DNA of 15,262 bases from Luminiphilus sp. (GCA_028117185.1 JAOHHD010000027.1:1-15262); one strand, 5' to 3'; counted from the stretch's first letter, positions 1-9,260 are shown. Translations and numbers: made by a program. Notes: generated by a model from the letters alone, not told the origin.

Positions 1-1212
1 GTTGAGGAGGGCTTGGCGTCCGGCGCAGTAGGATTCTCAACGTCGAGGACCATCCTTCATAAGTCTGTTGAGGGAGCATTAGTCCCAGGCACAACCGCGA
101 CTAAAGAAGAGTTACTGGGTATTGGCGACGCATTAAAGCGCGCTGGACACGGCGTATTTGAGCTGGCGAGTGATCTGCATCCGGACTGGGATGAGTTTGG
201 CTGGATGGGAGATTTAAGTCGCAATACCGGCGCTCCGGTCGCTTTTACTGCGCTGGAGTCGCCGATTAAGGGACTATCATTTGCACAGCAACTGTCTGAA
301 ATGCGTGCACAAAATGAGGCAGGGGCGCAGATCGTTGCACAGATTTCGATGCGGGGTACGGGACTGATTTTGGGTTGGCGCGCGACCTTTCATCCTTTTT
401 CGCAGCGTCCAAGCTGGAAAGCGATTGCTGATCTTCCCTGGGATGAGCAGTGGCAACACTTGCAGGATGGGGATTTTCGTTCTCGGCTGTTGGCAGAGCG
501 AGGTGAGCCGACGGGATCAGATCTGCAGTTAATTGCGGACTTGATGGAGAGCGGCTTTTCGATGCAGTACGCGATGACGCCTGGTTTTAATTATGAGCCC
601 ACGAAAGAGCAGTCGATTGAGCACTGCGCCGTCGGTGCTGGAATGTCAGCCGAGGCCTATGCCTACGATGCGATGATGGCCAACGAAGGGACGGGCATGA
701 TTTACTTTCCGTTGCTCAATTATGTTGATGGAAACCTTGATTTTTTAGAGCCCGCTCTTGATTCGGACGACTGTGTGAACTCACTGTCAGATGGTGGGGC
801 GCATTGCGGCACCATTTGCGATGCGGCGGCAACGACGTTCATGCTGCAGCATTGGGTGAGGGATAGGGCGAATGGTCGCATACCGCTCGAACGGGCTATC
901 AAGCGACAATGCCGAGACACGGCCCAGTTATATGGTTTCCTTGATCGAGGCGTCATTGAGTCCGGCTATCTCGCCGATCTGAACGTGATTGACCTCGATG
1001 CGATAGAGTTGAATTTGCCTTCCGTTGCCTTCGATCTGCCTGCGGGGGGTAGGCGATTATTGCAGACGGCGAAAGGATATGACTGCACGATTAAATCAGG
1101 AGAGGTTACGTTTCGTCAGGGCCAGAGCACGGGTTCTTACCCCGGTCGGGTTATTCGAGGTCCGCAGTCGGAACCGGCGCCGTCCACCCTCCCAGAGACT
1201 GCCATTGGTTGA
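1..1212 (+). CDS. N-acyl-D-amino-acid deacylase family amidohydrolase, 5' truncated by window edge
   Basis: The frame is open from base 1 and the true start lies upstream; the TTG at 13 is only the first start-like codon. The visible part is the C-terminal ~400 residues of an Amidohydro_3/D-aminoacylase-type metallohydrolase. Family signatures are GFSTSR at the beginning, SLSDGGAH around residues 257-264 counted from base 13 (D260 is the presumed catalytic or metal-linked Asp), then DRGVIESGYLADLNVID, DLPAGGRRL and PGRVIRG at the C-terminus. Members hydrolyse amide bonds in N-acyl-D-amino acids or related cyclic amides, using zinc in a TIM barrel. The substrate cannot be told from this sequence, and many family members are uncharacterised. 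A further ~16 residues follow PGRVIRG. They are encoded where the gene overlaps the convergent rnt gene by 62 bp, and may be a dispensable tail. Family assignment is good; specificity is unknown. Confidence 0.85.
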   Translation, partial: VEEGLASGAVGFSTSRTILHKSVEGALVPGTTATKEELLGIGDALKRAGHGVFELASDLHPDWDEFGWMGDLSRNTGAPVAFTALESPIKGLSFAQQLSEMRAQNEAGAQIVAQISMRGTGLILGWRATFHPFSQRPSWKAIADLPWDEQWQHLQDGDFRSRLLAERGEPTGSDLQLIADLMESGFSMQYAMTPGFNYEPTKEQSIEHCAVGAGMSAEAYAYDAMMANEGTGMIYFPLLNYVDGNLDFLEPALDSDDCVNSLSDGGAHCGTICDAAATTFMLQHWVRDRANGRIPLERAIKRQCRDTAQLYGFLDRGVIESGYLADLNVIDLDAIELNLPSVAFDLPAGGRRLLQTAKGYDCTIKSGEVTFRQGQSTGSYPGRVIRGPQSEPAPSTLPETAIG

Positions 1213-1825
1213 CGATCAGACAGAACAACTCGGCAGTTTTGGCCGCATCGTAGCAAGCTGAATGTGCCTCGGCATTGTCGAAATCAATGCCAGCTAAGCC
1301 ACAGGCTCTGGCTAATACGTTATGCCCAAATGCCAGGCCGGCCAGGGTCGCGGTGTCAAAGTAAGAGAAGGGATGGAACGGGTTTCTCTTCAGGCCGACC
1401 CGCTCTGTCGCAACATTGAGAAATCCCGCATCAAAGTGCGCGTTATGGCCTACTAAAATGGCGCGATTGCATTGATGCTCTTTGATTGATTGTCGGATGA
1501 GGGCAAACAATTCCCCCAGCGCAATGGCTTCGGGTAACGCCCCGCGGAGCGGATTTTCGGGGTCTATACCAGTGAAATCGAGTGCTGAAGGTTCTAAATT
1601 GGCGCCCTCAAAGGGCTCTACGTTTCGACTGTGGGTCTCGGTGATGACGAGTTCGCCGGCTTCGTTCATCGTCAGCAATGTGATGGCGACTTCGAGGAGG
1701 GCATCGGTATGGCAGTTGAACCCTCCTGTTTCAATGTCAACGACGACCGGCAAGAAACCCCGAAATCGGTCCTTCATGAGTGACGGCGCAGATGCGGAAG
1801 TCATGGTTGTTGCGTGAGCGTCCAT
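1151..1825 (-). CDS. rnt: Ribonuclease T (DEDDh 3'-5' exonuclease)
   Basis: RNase T trims 3' ends of tRNA and other stable RNAs in the cytoplasm and degrades some single-stranded DNA. The protein matches E. coli RNase T along its length, including [30 protein letters not shown] and AHSACYD. The DEDDh residues are all present: D30, E32, D132, H188 and D193. The ATG at 1825 is chosen because a Shine-Dalgarno GAGAGG sits 5 nt before it, inside the pyrC 3' end. An alternative ATG at 1804 overlaps the pyrC stop as ATGA. It would give 217 aa and put the catalytic residues at exactly the E. coli numbers (23, 25, 125, 181, 186), so it is a serious rival. The gene is probably cotranscribed and translationally coupled with pyrC. 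Its last 62 bp run antisense to the end of the amidohydrolase gene. Confidence 0.95.
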   Translation of the reverse strand: MDAHATTMTSASAPSLMKDRFRGFLPVVVDIETGGFNCHTDALLEVAITLLTMNEAGELVITETHSRNVEPFEGANLEPSALDFTGIDPENPLRGALPEAIALGELFALIRQSIKEHQCNRAILVGHNAHFDAGFLNVATERVGLKRNPFHPFSYFDTATLAGLAFGHNVLARACGLAGIDFDNAEAHSACYDAAKTAELFCLIVNQWQSLGGWTAPVPTADLE

Positions 1826-2841
1826 TGCACCCTCTCACCGGCACGCAGAGGCACGAGGCGCTGTGATCCCAATGGCAGATCAGTGGGGATCTGCTGCGGT
1901 ATTTTCTCCAGCGTGACGGTGCCTGAATTGCGTGGTAATTGATAAAAGTCGGGGCCATTAAAGCTAGCAAACCGCTCAAGTTGGTCCAGTGCATCGTCTT
2001 CCTCGAAGACTTCTGCATATAACTCTAATGCGGCGTGGGCGGTATAACAGCCAGCACAGCCGCAGCTCGACTCCTTATCTTGCCGGGTGTGCGGTGCTGA
2101 ATCGGTGCCGAGAAAAAACCGGGGATGCCCCGACGTGACGGCTTGGCGCAATGCCAACTGATGTTGATCTCGTTTCAGCACGGGCAAGCAGAATAAATGG
2201 GGCTTGATGCCTCCCACTAACAAGTCGTTGCGGTTATACAGCAAGTGATGCGCGGTTACGGTGGCTGCAATGCGATCGTTGCCCGCCTCGATAAACTGCA
2301 CCGCATCGCGCGTTGTAATGTGTTCGAAAACGATTCGCAGTGCCGGAAAAGCTGCCATCAACGGTATCAACGCAGTGTCAATGAACGCTTTTTCCCGATC
2401 AAAAATATCGCAGTCCGCATCGGTGACTTCACCATGAATGAGCAAGGGTAGGTCATGCTTTTGCATCGCTTCGATAACAGGGTAGAGCGCTTTGAGTGCG
2501 GTGACGCCTGCTGCCGAATTGGTGGTAGCACCGGCGGGATATAACTTAATGCCGTGCACGAATGAAGACTGCGCCGCTTCCTGCACCGATTCAGTCGTTG
2601 TTGAGTCAGTGAGATACAGCGTCATCAATGGTTCAAATTGGGATCCCGGCGGTCGCACTGCCAAAATGCGCTGCCGGTAAGCGAGCGCATCACTTACCGT
2701 TCGAACGGGATCTTTGAGATTCGGCATGACAATAGCCCGACCCGCCCAGCGTGCAATGTCGGTCACGGTGGTGTGCAGTGCCTCTTCGTCCCTGAGGTGA
2801 ATGTGCCAATCATCGGGAAGTGTCAGTGTCAGGGAAGTCAT
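1801..2841 (-). CDS. pyrC: Dihydroorotase, class II (PyrC)
   Basis: PyrC catalyses the reversible cyclisation of N-carbamoyl-L-aspartate to L-dihydroorotate, step three of de novo pyrimidine synthesis, in the cytoplasm. The ATG at 2841 gives 346 aa, close to the 348 aa of the E. coli enzyme; an open frame extends further upstream but lacks similarity. Metal ligands and signatures appear in order: HIHLR at residues 13-17, [13 protein letters not shown] with the lysine that becomes carboxylated, LLIHGEV, VFEHITT, and [22 protein letters not shown] with the catalytic Asp. The C-terminus ends in the usual GERVQWTL motif. It diverges from argG, and rnt overlaps its 3' end. A candidate extended -10 lies about 30 bp upstream of the start. 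No strong Shine-Dalgarno is visible. Nothing suggests loss of activity. Confidence 0.97.
   Translation of the reverse strand: MTSLTLTLPDDWHIHLRDEEALHTTVTDIARWAGRAIVMPNLKDPVRTVSDALAYRQRILAVRPPGSQFEPLMTLYLTDSTTTESVQEAAQSSFVHGIKLYPAGATTNSAAGVTALKALYPVIEAMQKHDLPLLIHGEVTDADCDIFDREKAFIDTALIPLMAAFPALRIVFEHITTRDAVQFIEAGNDRIAATVTAHHLLYNRNDLLVGGIKPHLFCLPVLKRDQHQLALRQAVTSGHPRFFLGTDSAPHTRQDKESSCGCAGCYTAHAALELYAEVFEEDDALDQLERFASFNGPDFYQLPRNSGTVTLEKIPQQIPTDLPLGSQRLVPLRAGERVQWTLTQQP
1831..1836 (-). promoter_or_regulatory. Shine-Dalgarno of rnt inside pyrC
   Basis: On the minus strand GAGAGG is followed by 5 nt (GTGCA) and then the ATG at 1825. The site lies in the last codons of pyrC and supports the longer rnt start. 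No comparable site precedes the ATG at 1804. Confidence 0.5.
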
Positions 2842-2868
2842 GTTTAGGGTCTTATCTATGATGCCTGC

Positions 2869-2877
2869 AGTGTAGCA
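2869..2877 (-). promoter_or_regulatory. Candidate extended -10 promoter element of pyrC
   Basis: On the minus strand TGC-TACACT matches the extended -10 pattern TGn-TATAAT with four of six hexamer bases. It would place transcription start near 2862, about 20 nt before the pyrC ATG. No good -35 hexamer is at the expected spacing, which is tolerated for extended -10 promoters. This is a reading by eye only. Confidence 0.35.
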
Positions 2878-2960
2878 GAGCTCAGTGGCCAAGTTTGAAC
2901 GTATGGCGCTGATCCGCGCGCAGTCGTACACTACTCGCCCTTTTTTCAGCAGGCGACATT

Positions 2961-4181
2961 ATGACGACGGTAAATAAGGTCGTATTGGCTTACTCCGGCG
3001 GTCTCGATACCTCTGTGATCGTGCGTTGGTTGCAAGACACCTATCAATGTGAAGTCGTGACCTTTACAGCAGACATTGGTCAGGGAGAAGAGGTGGAACC
3101 GGCGCGCGCTAAGGCGGAGAGTTTGGGCGTCAGTGAAATCTATATCGAGGACTTGCGTGAGACGTTTGTAAGGGATTTTGTGTTTCCCATGTTTCGCGCC
3201 AACACCGTTTACGAGGGGGAGTACCTTTTGGGTACTTCGATTGCTCGGCCGCTGATCGCTCAGCGTTTAGTAGAGATTGCTACGGAGACCGGTGCTGATG
3301 CCATTGCTCACGGTGCGACGGGGAAGGGCAATGACCAAGTTCGCTTTGAGCTGGGCGCTTATGCACTCAAACCAGGGATTCGCGTTATCGCGCCGTGGCG
3401 AGAGTGGGATTTGAATTCTCGCGAGGCACTGATGGCTTATTGTGAGCAGCGCGATATTGCAGTGGATTTTGCCAAGGCGCAGAAGAAATCGCCCTACTCG
3501 ATGGATGCCAATTTGCTCCATATCTCTTATGAGGGGGACGTGCTTGAGGACCCTTGGGTCCCGCCCGAGGAAGACATGTGGCGCTGGACGGTGAGTCCTG
3601 AGGCGGCGCCAGACCGAGCCGAAGAAGTGACACTGACTTTTGAGCAGGGAGACGTTGTTGCGATTAATGATGACGTCATGTCACCTGCGCAGGTGTTGGC
3701 TTGGCTAAATGAGCGTGGTGGCGCACATGGCATTGGTAGAGCTGATATTGTCGAGAATCGCTACGTCGGGATGAAATCGCGGGGTTGCTACGAAACCCCT
3801 GGCGGCAGCATTTTGTTGCGCGCGCACCGTGCTATTGAATCCATCACATTGGATCGAGAGGTGGCGCATCTGAAAGATGAACTCATGCCGCGCTACGCTA
3901 AGCTCATTTACAACGGCTATTGGTGGGCCCCAGAGCGACATGCGCTGCAGGCTGCCATAGATCAAACACAATCAGTGGTCAATGGCGACGTTCGCGTTTC
4001 GCTGTATAAGGGCAATGTGTCGGTAACGGGGCGTCGGTCTAAGGATTCATTGTTTGATGAGACGATCGCCACCTTTGAAGCGGATGACGGGGCGTATGAC
4101 CAGAAAGACGCCGAAGGGTTTATTAAACTCAATGCGCTGAGGTTGCGTATCGCAGCCAATAAAGGGCGGCAGCACCAGTAG
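2961..4181 (+). CDS. argG: Argininosuccinate synthase
   Basis: ArgG condenses citrulline and aspartate with ATP to form argininosuccinate, the penultimate step of arginine biosynthesis. The 406-aa product has the type I (short) architecture. The N-terminal nucleotide-binding loop AYSGGLDTS is at residues 10-18, [13 protein letters not shown] follows the second strand, and [13 protein letters not shown] at about 118-130 is the citrulline/aspartate and ATP contact region. [12 protein letters not shown] and SPYSMDANL are also typical of the family. The C-terminal part carries the tetramerisation region, with [10 protein letters not shown] and [17 protein letters not shown]. The start is supported by AGCAGG at 2948-2953, 7 nt before the ATG. 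The gene diverges from pyrC and is probably monocistronic. I see no convincing ARG box in the upstream gap. Confidence 0.98.
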   Translation: MTTVNKVVLAYSGGLDTSVIVRWLQDTYQCEVVTFTADIGQGEEVEPARAKAESLGVSEIYIEDLRETFVRDFVFPMFRANTVYEGEYLLGTSIARPLIAQRLVEIATETGADAIAHGATGKGNDQVRFELGAYALKPGIRVIAPWREWDLNSREALMAYCEQRDIAVDFAKAQKKSPYSMDANLLHISYEGDVLEDPWVPPEEDMWRWTVSPEAAPDRAEEVTLTFEQGDVVAINDDVMSPAQVLAWLNERGGAHGIGRADIVENRYVGMKSRGCYETPGGSILLRAHRAIESITLDREVAHLKDELMPRYAKLIYNGYWWAPERHALQAAIDQTQSVVNGDVRVSLYKGNVSVTGRRSKDSLFDETIATFEADDGAYDQKDAEGFIKLNALRLRIAANKGRQHQ

Positions 4182-4336
4182 AGACAACGGTTTCATGCTG
4201 GCGCTCCGCGATCGAGCGACTCTCTCACTGCGCGCCAATGGGTATCATCTAATGCGACAAAGTGAGTTGGTCTGCCCGCGACGCCTCGCTACGGTGCCTC
4301 CCCTAAGGGGGTATGTGCAATGTCGTGTTCGTCGAA

Positions 4337-4352
4337 AAAGGGTGTACCCTTT
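4337..4352. repeat. 16-bp inverted repeat upstream of the monooxygenase (candidate operator)
   Basis: AAAGGGT-GT-ACCCTTT is a perfect 7-bp inverted repeat with a 2-bp centre. It ends 35 bp before the monooxygenase ATG at 4388, where a repressor site would be expected. A smaller near-palindrome, CCCCT-A-AGGGG, lies at 4300-4310. Neither is followed by a T-run, so neither looks like a terminator. No regulator gene is encoded beside it, so any protein that binds here is unknown. Confidence 0.4.
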
Positions 4353-4375
4353 GCAAGTCGGAAGGAAGTTGCTGG

Positions 4376-4381
4376 ACAGGA
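4376..4381 (+). promoter_or_regulatory. Shine-Dalgarno deciding the monooxygenase start
   Basis: ACAGGA ends 6 nt before the ATG at 4388. It directly abuts another in-frame ATG at 4382, which is too close to be used. This favours 4388 over 4382 and over the far upstream ATG at 4313. Confidence 0.5.
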
Positions 4382-4387
4382 ATGCCT

Positions 4388-5923
4388 ATGAATTCGAACG
4401 CTAACATTGGATCGGTACAACATGCCGAAGCCGAATTGTTTGATGTGATCATCATCGGTGCAGGCTTGTCCGGCATTGGCGCCGCAGTGCGCTTGCAACG
4501 TGATTGCCCAGACCGCACTTTTGCTGTTTTGGAGCGCCGCGGTGCCATCGGAGGCACCTGGGATTTATTCCGGTACCCAGGTATTCGCTCAGATAGCGAC
4601 ATGCACACGTTGGGATATGACTTCAAACCATGGGAAGCGGAAAAATCTATCGCCGATGGCCCCGCTATCCTCAGCTACATGAACGAAACCGCTGACGAAT
4701 ACCGACTGCGGGAACATATTCGCTTTGATCACAAGCTGGTAGCGGCCGATTGGTGTAGTGAGAGAGGTCAGTGGCAACTGAGTGTTGAAACGTCTGAGGG
4801 CATGCGACGATATCGCTGTGGATTTCTCATGATGTGCGCTGGTTATTACAGCTATGACGCAGGTCACCAGCCAGATTTTATCGGTAAAGACCGCTTCAAG
4901 GGCGATTGGGTCCATCCTCAGTTCTGGCCAGAAGGGCTTGAGTATGCGGATAAAAAGGTGGTGGTGATTGGATCAGGTGCGACGGCAATGACGCTAGTGC
5001 CGAATATGTCTCGTCAAGCCGCTCATGTCACGATGCTGCAGCGATCACCCACTTACGTGACGTCACGACCTTCTGTAGACCGGCTTGCCAATTGGTTACG
5101 GCGGCGGATCCCGCCGAAACTGGCTTACGACATTATCCGTTGGCGTAATACGCTCTGGCAGCAGTGGATTTATCGGTCGACGCGCATTATGCCCTCGTTG
5201 GTTAAGCGGTCATTGCTGCGCAAAGTGCGTGATGAAATTGGTGAGCTAGTCGACGTCGATAAGCACTTCACGCCCAGCTATAACCCGTGGGATCAGCGAC
5301 TGTGTTTGATTCCTGACGATGATCTTTTTCGAGCCATTCAGTCAGGCAAAGCCTCAGTGGTTACCGACCATATAGAGTCGGTATCTGAGGAGGGTGTTCA
5401 GCTTGTTTCGGGAGAGCATTTGGCGGCCGACGTGATTGTTTGTGCTACTGGCTTGGAGTTGGTGTTATTAGGCGGGGCTGAATTTACGCTTGATGGCGAG
5501 ACGGTGGATTTTGCGAATGAATGGACCTACAAAGGCATGATGTGTACTAACGTGCCGAATATGGTGCATACCTTTGGTTACATTAATGCCTCTTGGACAC
5601 TGCGGGCTGATTTGATTGCGACCTGGGTGTGCCGTTTGTTGAACCATATGCGTACGATCGAAAAGACAGTCGCGACGCCTCGTATTGAGGAAGCGCTGGC
5701 ATCTGGTATGCGGCGCCGATTTTGGATAGACGATTTCTCGGCGGGTTATATGCGGCGAATGTTAGATCGTTTTCCTAGACAGGGCGATCAAATGCCTTGG
5801 ATGAACCCACAGGATTATCGTAAAGACCGAACAATGTTCCGTGATGAGCCTATTGAGGATGGGGCACTGTCTCTGGAGACGACGAGTCTTGTCGAGCCTG
5901 CCCCATTGAGAGAGGCGGTCTGA
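4388..5923 (+). CDS. EthA/AlmA-like flavin-dependent Baeyer-Villiger-type monooxygenase
   Basis: This is a class B flavoprotein monooxygenase that would use FAD, NADPH and O2 to insert oxygen into ketones or to oxidise soft heteroatoms. The FAD-binding GAGLSG is at residues 24-29. GGTWDLFRYPGIRSDSDMHT follows, nearly identical to the same segment in mycobacterial EthA as I recall it. The Baeyer-Villiger fingerprint FxGxxxHxxxWP is complete at 170-181 (F170, G172, H176, W180, P181), and the NADPH Rossmann motif GSGATA is at 195-200. NPWDQRLCLIPDDDLF and NASWTLRADL further mark the EthA/AlmA branch. The length, 511 aa, is normal. AlmA relatives oxidise long-chain alkanes in marine bacteria and EthA oxidises ketones and thioamides; sequence alone does not choose between them. 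It is followed 6 bp later by a CPXCG protein gene. No TetR-type ethR neighbour is present. Confidence 0.92.
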   Translation: MNSNANIGSVQHAEAELFDVIIIGAGLSGIGAAVRLQRDCPDRTFAVLERRGAIGGTWDLFRYPGIRSDSDMHTLGYDFKPWEAEKSIADGPAILSYMNETADEYRLREHIRFDHKLVAADWCSERGQWQLSVETSEGMRRYRCGFLMMCAGYYSYDAGHQPDFIGKDRFKGDWVHPQFWPEGLEYADKKVVVIGSGATAMTLVPNMSRQAAHVTMLQRSPTYVTSRPSVDRLANWLRRRIPPKLAYDIIRWRNTLWQQWIYRSTRIMPSLVKRSLLRKVRDEIGELVDVDKHFTPSYNPWDQRLCLIPDDDLFRAIQSGKASVVTDHIESVSEEGVQLVSGEHLAADVIVCATGLELVLLGGAEFTLDGETVDFANEWTYKGMMCTNVPNMVHTFGYINASWTLRADLIATWVCRLLNHMRTIEKTVATPRIEEALASGMRRRFWIDDFSAGYMRRMLDRFPRQGDQMPWMNPQDYRKDRTMFRDEPIEDGALSLETTSLVEPAPLREAV

Positions 5924-5929
5924 CGGCTG

Positions 5930-6127
5930 ATGTCGGCCTCTGCACTGCAAGAAACCACCGTTTATTGTCCGTATTGTGGTGAAGCGATAGTGGTTTTGCT
6001 GAACCCTGAAGACGTTGATACGCGGTACATCGAGGATTGCCAAGTCTGTTGTCAGCCTATTGAATTTGCAGTGCATGAATCATCAGGTGGTTGGCTAGAA
6101 GCCGAGGTGCGTTCTGATAATGAGTAG
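5930..6127 (+). CDS. CPXCG motif-containing small cysteine-rich protein
   Basis: This 65-aa protein belongs to the Cys_rich_CPXG family of small putative zinc-binding proteins of unknown function. The defining CPYCG is at residues 13-17, and a second cluster EDCQVCCQPIEF has cysteines at 37, 40 and 41. Four of these cysteines probably bind one zinc ion as a zinc ribbon. It starts 6 bp after the monooxygenase stop codon on the same strand, so the two are almost certainly cotranscribed. There is no signal peptide or membrane segment. The family is widespread in gammaproteobacteria, so the pairing may be positional rather than functional. The call is firm for the family; the role is unknown. Confidence 0.9.
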   Translation: MSASALQETTVYCPYCGEAIVVLLNPEDVDTRYIEDCQVCCQPIEFAVHESSGGWLEAEVRSDNE

Positions 6128-6164
6128 CCCTGTGGCACTCATGTTAGCTGCTCGACAGTCGTAA

Positions 6165-9100
6165 TTAATGAAAATCTCGAGATGCCACGGTCAATGTCGA
6201 CAGCTGCTCGCTATGATTTTCTAGTGCACTGGCAATCACATGGACAACACCATCACGGGCTTCAACCGTTCCCTTAATGACGACAAGCTGGCTTGTCATG
6301 AGAGCCTGTCGATAGCGTTCTTGCACGGCTGGCCAGACAATGACATTCATATTCCCGGTCTCGTCCTCTAGTGTCAGAAATACCACCCCAGAGGCTGTTC
6401 CCGGACGTTGCCGACAGGTAATGAGTCCAGCGATACGGACAAAGCGATGATTGCCCAAGCGAATGAGTTCTTTTTGTGGTGTGCATTGGCTAAAGGGATA
6501 CTGGGTGCGCAATAACGCGAGTGGATGTGCCTTCAGGCTCAGTCCAGTATGTTGATAATCAGCGAGAACGTCTTCGCCTAGACTGGGTGCCGGTAGTCTG
6601 ACCTCAGGACCGGTTTCGTGGGGCGGTGATGCTTCTGCGGGTAATAGAGGCCGATGATCTTCTAGCGCCATAGTCTGCCAGTGTGTTTGATGACGATGGC
6701 CGCTGATACTCGAGAGTGCGTCTGCCGCAGCCAATGCCTCCATGTTTTTGCGATCGAGCGATGCACGTCTGCGTAAATCAGCGAGGTTGGTAAAGGCGCG
6801 TTGCCGGCGAACATCAGAGATGCGTTTTCCCGCTGCCTGACTGAGACCTTTCACTAATCTTAGCCCGAGTCGTATGGGGGGTTGTCGGGTGTCGCCTGAT
6901 GACAGCAACTGATGGTCCCAATCACTGTGATTCACATCGGTTGGTAAAATCAAAACGTGATGCCGCTGAGCGTCTTGTACTAATTGCGAAGGCGAGTAAA
7001 ACCCCATTGGCTGGCTATTGAGCAGGCCGACATAAAAGGCGGCGGGATGATGACATTTTAGCCAAGCAGAGACATAAGCTAATAATGCAAAGCTAGCGGA
7101 GTGTGACTCTGGAAAGCCATACCCGCCAAACCCCTTAATCTGATTAAACAGACGATCAGCGAACTCGGGGGTATAGCCTTTATTGAGCATGCCTTGCTTT
7201 AATTTATGCTCAAAACTCAGCAGCTTACTGTTCTTGCCCCAGTTACTGATTGCGCGTCTTAAGGCATCAGCTTCTCCCCCAGTAAAGCCCGCTGCAACCA
7301 TTGCAAGACGAATGACTTGTTCCTGAAAAATAGGGACCCCTAATGTGCGTGAGAGAACTGCCTCGATCTCATCGTTGGGATAGCTGATTGATTCCAGTCC
7401 TGCTTTACGCCGTAGATAGGGGTGCACCATATCGCCCTGAATAGGGCCGGGCCTGACAATAGCGATCTCAATAACCAGATCATAAAAGCAGGTTGGTTTG
7501 AGTCGTGGCAGCATCGACATTTGCGCTCGAGACTCAATCTGAAAAACCCCTAGCGTGTCCGCTTTTTGTAGCATCCGATAGGTGGCGGGGTCGTCTGGGG
7601 GAATGTCTTGAATACGCTGAATACCGGCATGATCACGATGCAAGAGCGCCAATGTTTTACGGATAGCTGAGAGCATACCCAGTGCAAGAATATCGACTTT
7701 AAGTAGCCCCAGGGCTTCGATATCTTCTTTATCCCATTGAATGACCGTTCGTTCCGGCATGCTGGCGTTTTCGACGGGGACCAGATTGGAAAGAGGGCCT
7801 CGGCTGATAACAAAACCCCCTACGTGTTGTGAGAGGTGTCGAGGAAAGCCAATAATTTCTTTTACGATGGTTAAAAAATGTCCCGCAAGTTTTTCAGCAC
7901 GAACGACGCCTTGATGTTCGAAGCGATCGGTCAGTTCCCGTTCGCGATTCCACCAAGCTAGAGAATGAGCTAGCTCATCGATAAAACTCGAGTCGAATCC
8001 CATGGCTTTACCCACATCACGCACGGCACTGCGTGAGCGGTAAGTAATGACAGTGGCCGCCAGCGCAGCACGGCGGCGGCTGTATTTTTGATAGATATAT
8101 TGAATGACCTCTTCCCGTCTTTCATGCTCAAAATCGACATCAATATCAGGGGGTTCATCGCGTTCACGAGAGATAAAGCGCTCAAATAGGAGTGAAATCT
8201 GCTCGGGTGAGACTTCAGTGATCTGTAGGCAATAGCAGACCACAGAGTTAGCAGCAGAGCCTCTGCCCTGACAAAGAATGTCGCGTGATTTTGCGAAACG
8301 CACAATGTCATAAACGGTGAGAAAGTAGTATTCGTAAGAAAGCTCAGTGATGAGCTCGAGTTCTCGGTGTATCCGGCTTTGGACGGTTTCGGGCACGCCA
8401 TCAGGCCAACGTTGTGTAGCGCCACGAGCAACCTCTTGCCGCAGATAACTGTTGGCTGTGTGCTGTGAAGGAACAACCTCTTCTGGATATTCATACCGCA
8501 ATTCATCAAGACTAAAGTGGCATTGATCGGCGATATATCGTGTCTCGGTGATCAATGTTTCAGGATAGAGCGCGTTTAGCGTACTGAGGGTGCGGAGGTG
8601 TTGTTGACTATTAATTAATCGGCGTGCGCCCAGTTTTTGTATCGGCGTATTGACTCTGATAGCGGTAAGAATATCGTGTAATGATTTTCGTTTGGCCGTA
8701 TGCATTTGCACTTCGCCACAAGCGACCATCGGTATCTGTAAGGCTTGTGCAATATGATAACGATGCTTAAATCGTCGCCATTCATCATTGCCGAGTAGGC
8801 GACTGACGCCGATCCATATGCGGCCCTTACAGAGTCGGGTTAATTGTTGTAAGTAAACAGTCTGATTGTGGGTATCGTCGGGTAGCAAAATGAGGAGGCA
8901 GCGTTTGAGATGAAAAATGATGTCGCGTAGATGGACGGTGTATTCGCCTTTTTGGCAGCGTCTGCGAGCCCGGCTGATTAAGCCAGAGAGTTCACCGTAA
9001 GCTTCACGATTAGGAACCAATGCCACCAGCCGAATACCTTCGGTTAATGTGAATTCGCTGCCGATAATCAGTTTGAGATGATGTTCCTTAGCCGCAACAT

Positions 9101-9249
9101 GTGCTTTAACGACGCCTGCAAGGGAGCACTCGTCTGTCACGGCTAAAGCGTGATAACGACACTCGGCGGCTCGAGAGACCAGTTCAGCGGGTGCAGAAGC
9201 GCCGCGCAAAAAAACTGAAATGGCTTAAACAATGAAGTTCCGCGTACAC
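6165..9249 (-). CDS. dnaE2: Error-prone DNA polymerase DnaE2 (ImuC), apparent +1 frameshift near the 5' end
   Basis: DnaE2/ImuC is the SOS-induced C-family polymerase that performs translesion synthesis with ImuB and the beta clamp. The uninterrupted frame, 6165-9209, encodes 1014 residues: PHP domain first, LCQGRGSAANS, the catalytic PPDIDVDF near residue 355, the third catalytic Asp in KVDILALG near 504, and a C-terminal OB fold from about 918 (VRIAGLITCRQRPG). It begins only at MRGASAP, from a TTG. The missing family N-terminus (YAELHCLSHFSF) is encoded just upstream from a GTG at 9249, in another frame. A T7 run at 9208-9214 joins the two; six T would restore one frame of about 1028 codons. 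The lost piece includes conserved His residues of the PHP domain. Causes could be a real mutation, slippage or a homopolymer base-call error. A LexA box lies 11 bp before the GTG. The rest of the frame is intact, so the gene has not decayed. Confidence 0.9.
9208..9214 (-). other. dnaE2: T7 homopolymer at the dnaE2 frame switch
   Basis: On the coding strand the codons CAT TTC AGT are followed by seven T and then GCGCGG. With six T the reading is H F S F L R G A S, the expected family sequence. With seven it goes out of frame. The site is prone to polymerase slippage and also to sequencing error. Confidence 0.8.
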
Positions 9250-9260
9250 GATGGCATCAA

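Noticed and set aside
2842..2960. ARG box for ArgR in front of argG
   Set aside because: No convincing pair of 18-bp ARG-box half-sites is visible by eye.
4202..4218. Hairpin CGCTC/GAGCG as an argG terminator
   Set aside because: Five base pairs with a seven-base loop and no following T-run; too weak to call.
4313..4387. ATG at 4313 as the monooxygenase start
   Set aside because: The extra 25 residues are not like the family N-terminus, the frame would run through the inverted repeat, and a Shine-Dalgarno precedes 4388.
6128..6187. GTGGCA (6132-6137) and TGCCAC (6182-6187) as a terminator between the CPXCG gene and dnaE2
   Set aside because: The arms are about 44 bp apart, lie partly in dnaE2 and have no T-run.
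9207..9209. TTG at 9209 as the genuine start of dnaE2
   Set aside because: It would remove the conserved first residues of the PHP domain, which are visible immediately upstream in another frame, and nothing upstream looks like a ribosome-binding site for it.
9225..9257. ATG at 9257 just after the SOS box as dnaE2 start
   Set aside because: It is in the main dnaE2 frame but meets a TAA at 9225-9227 after ten codons, so it cannot lead into the gene.
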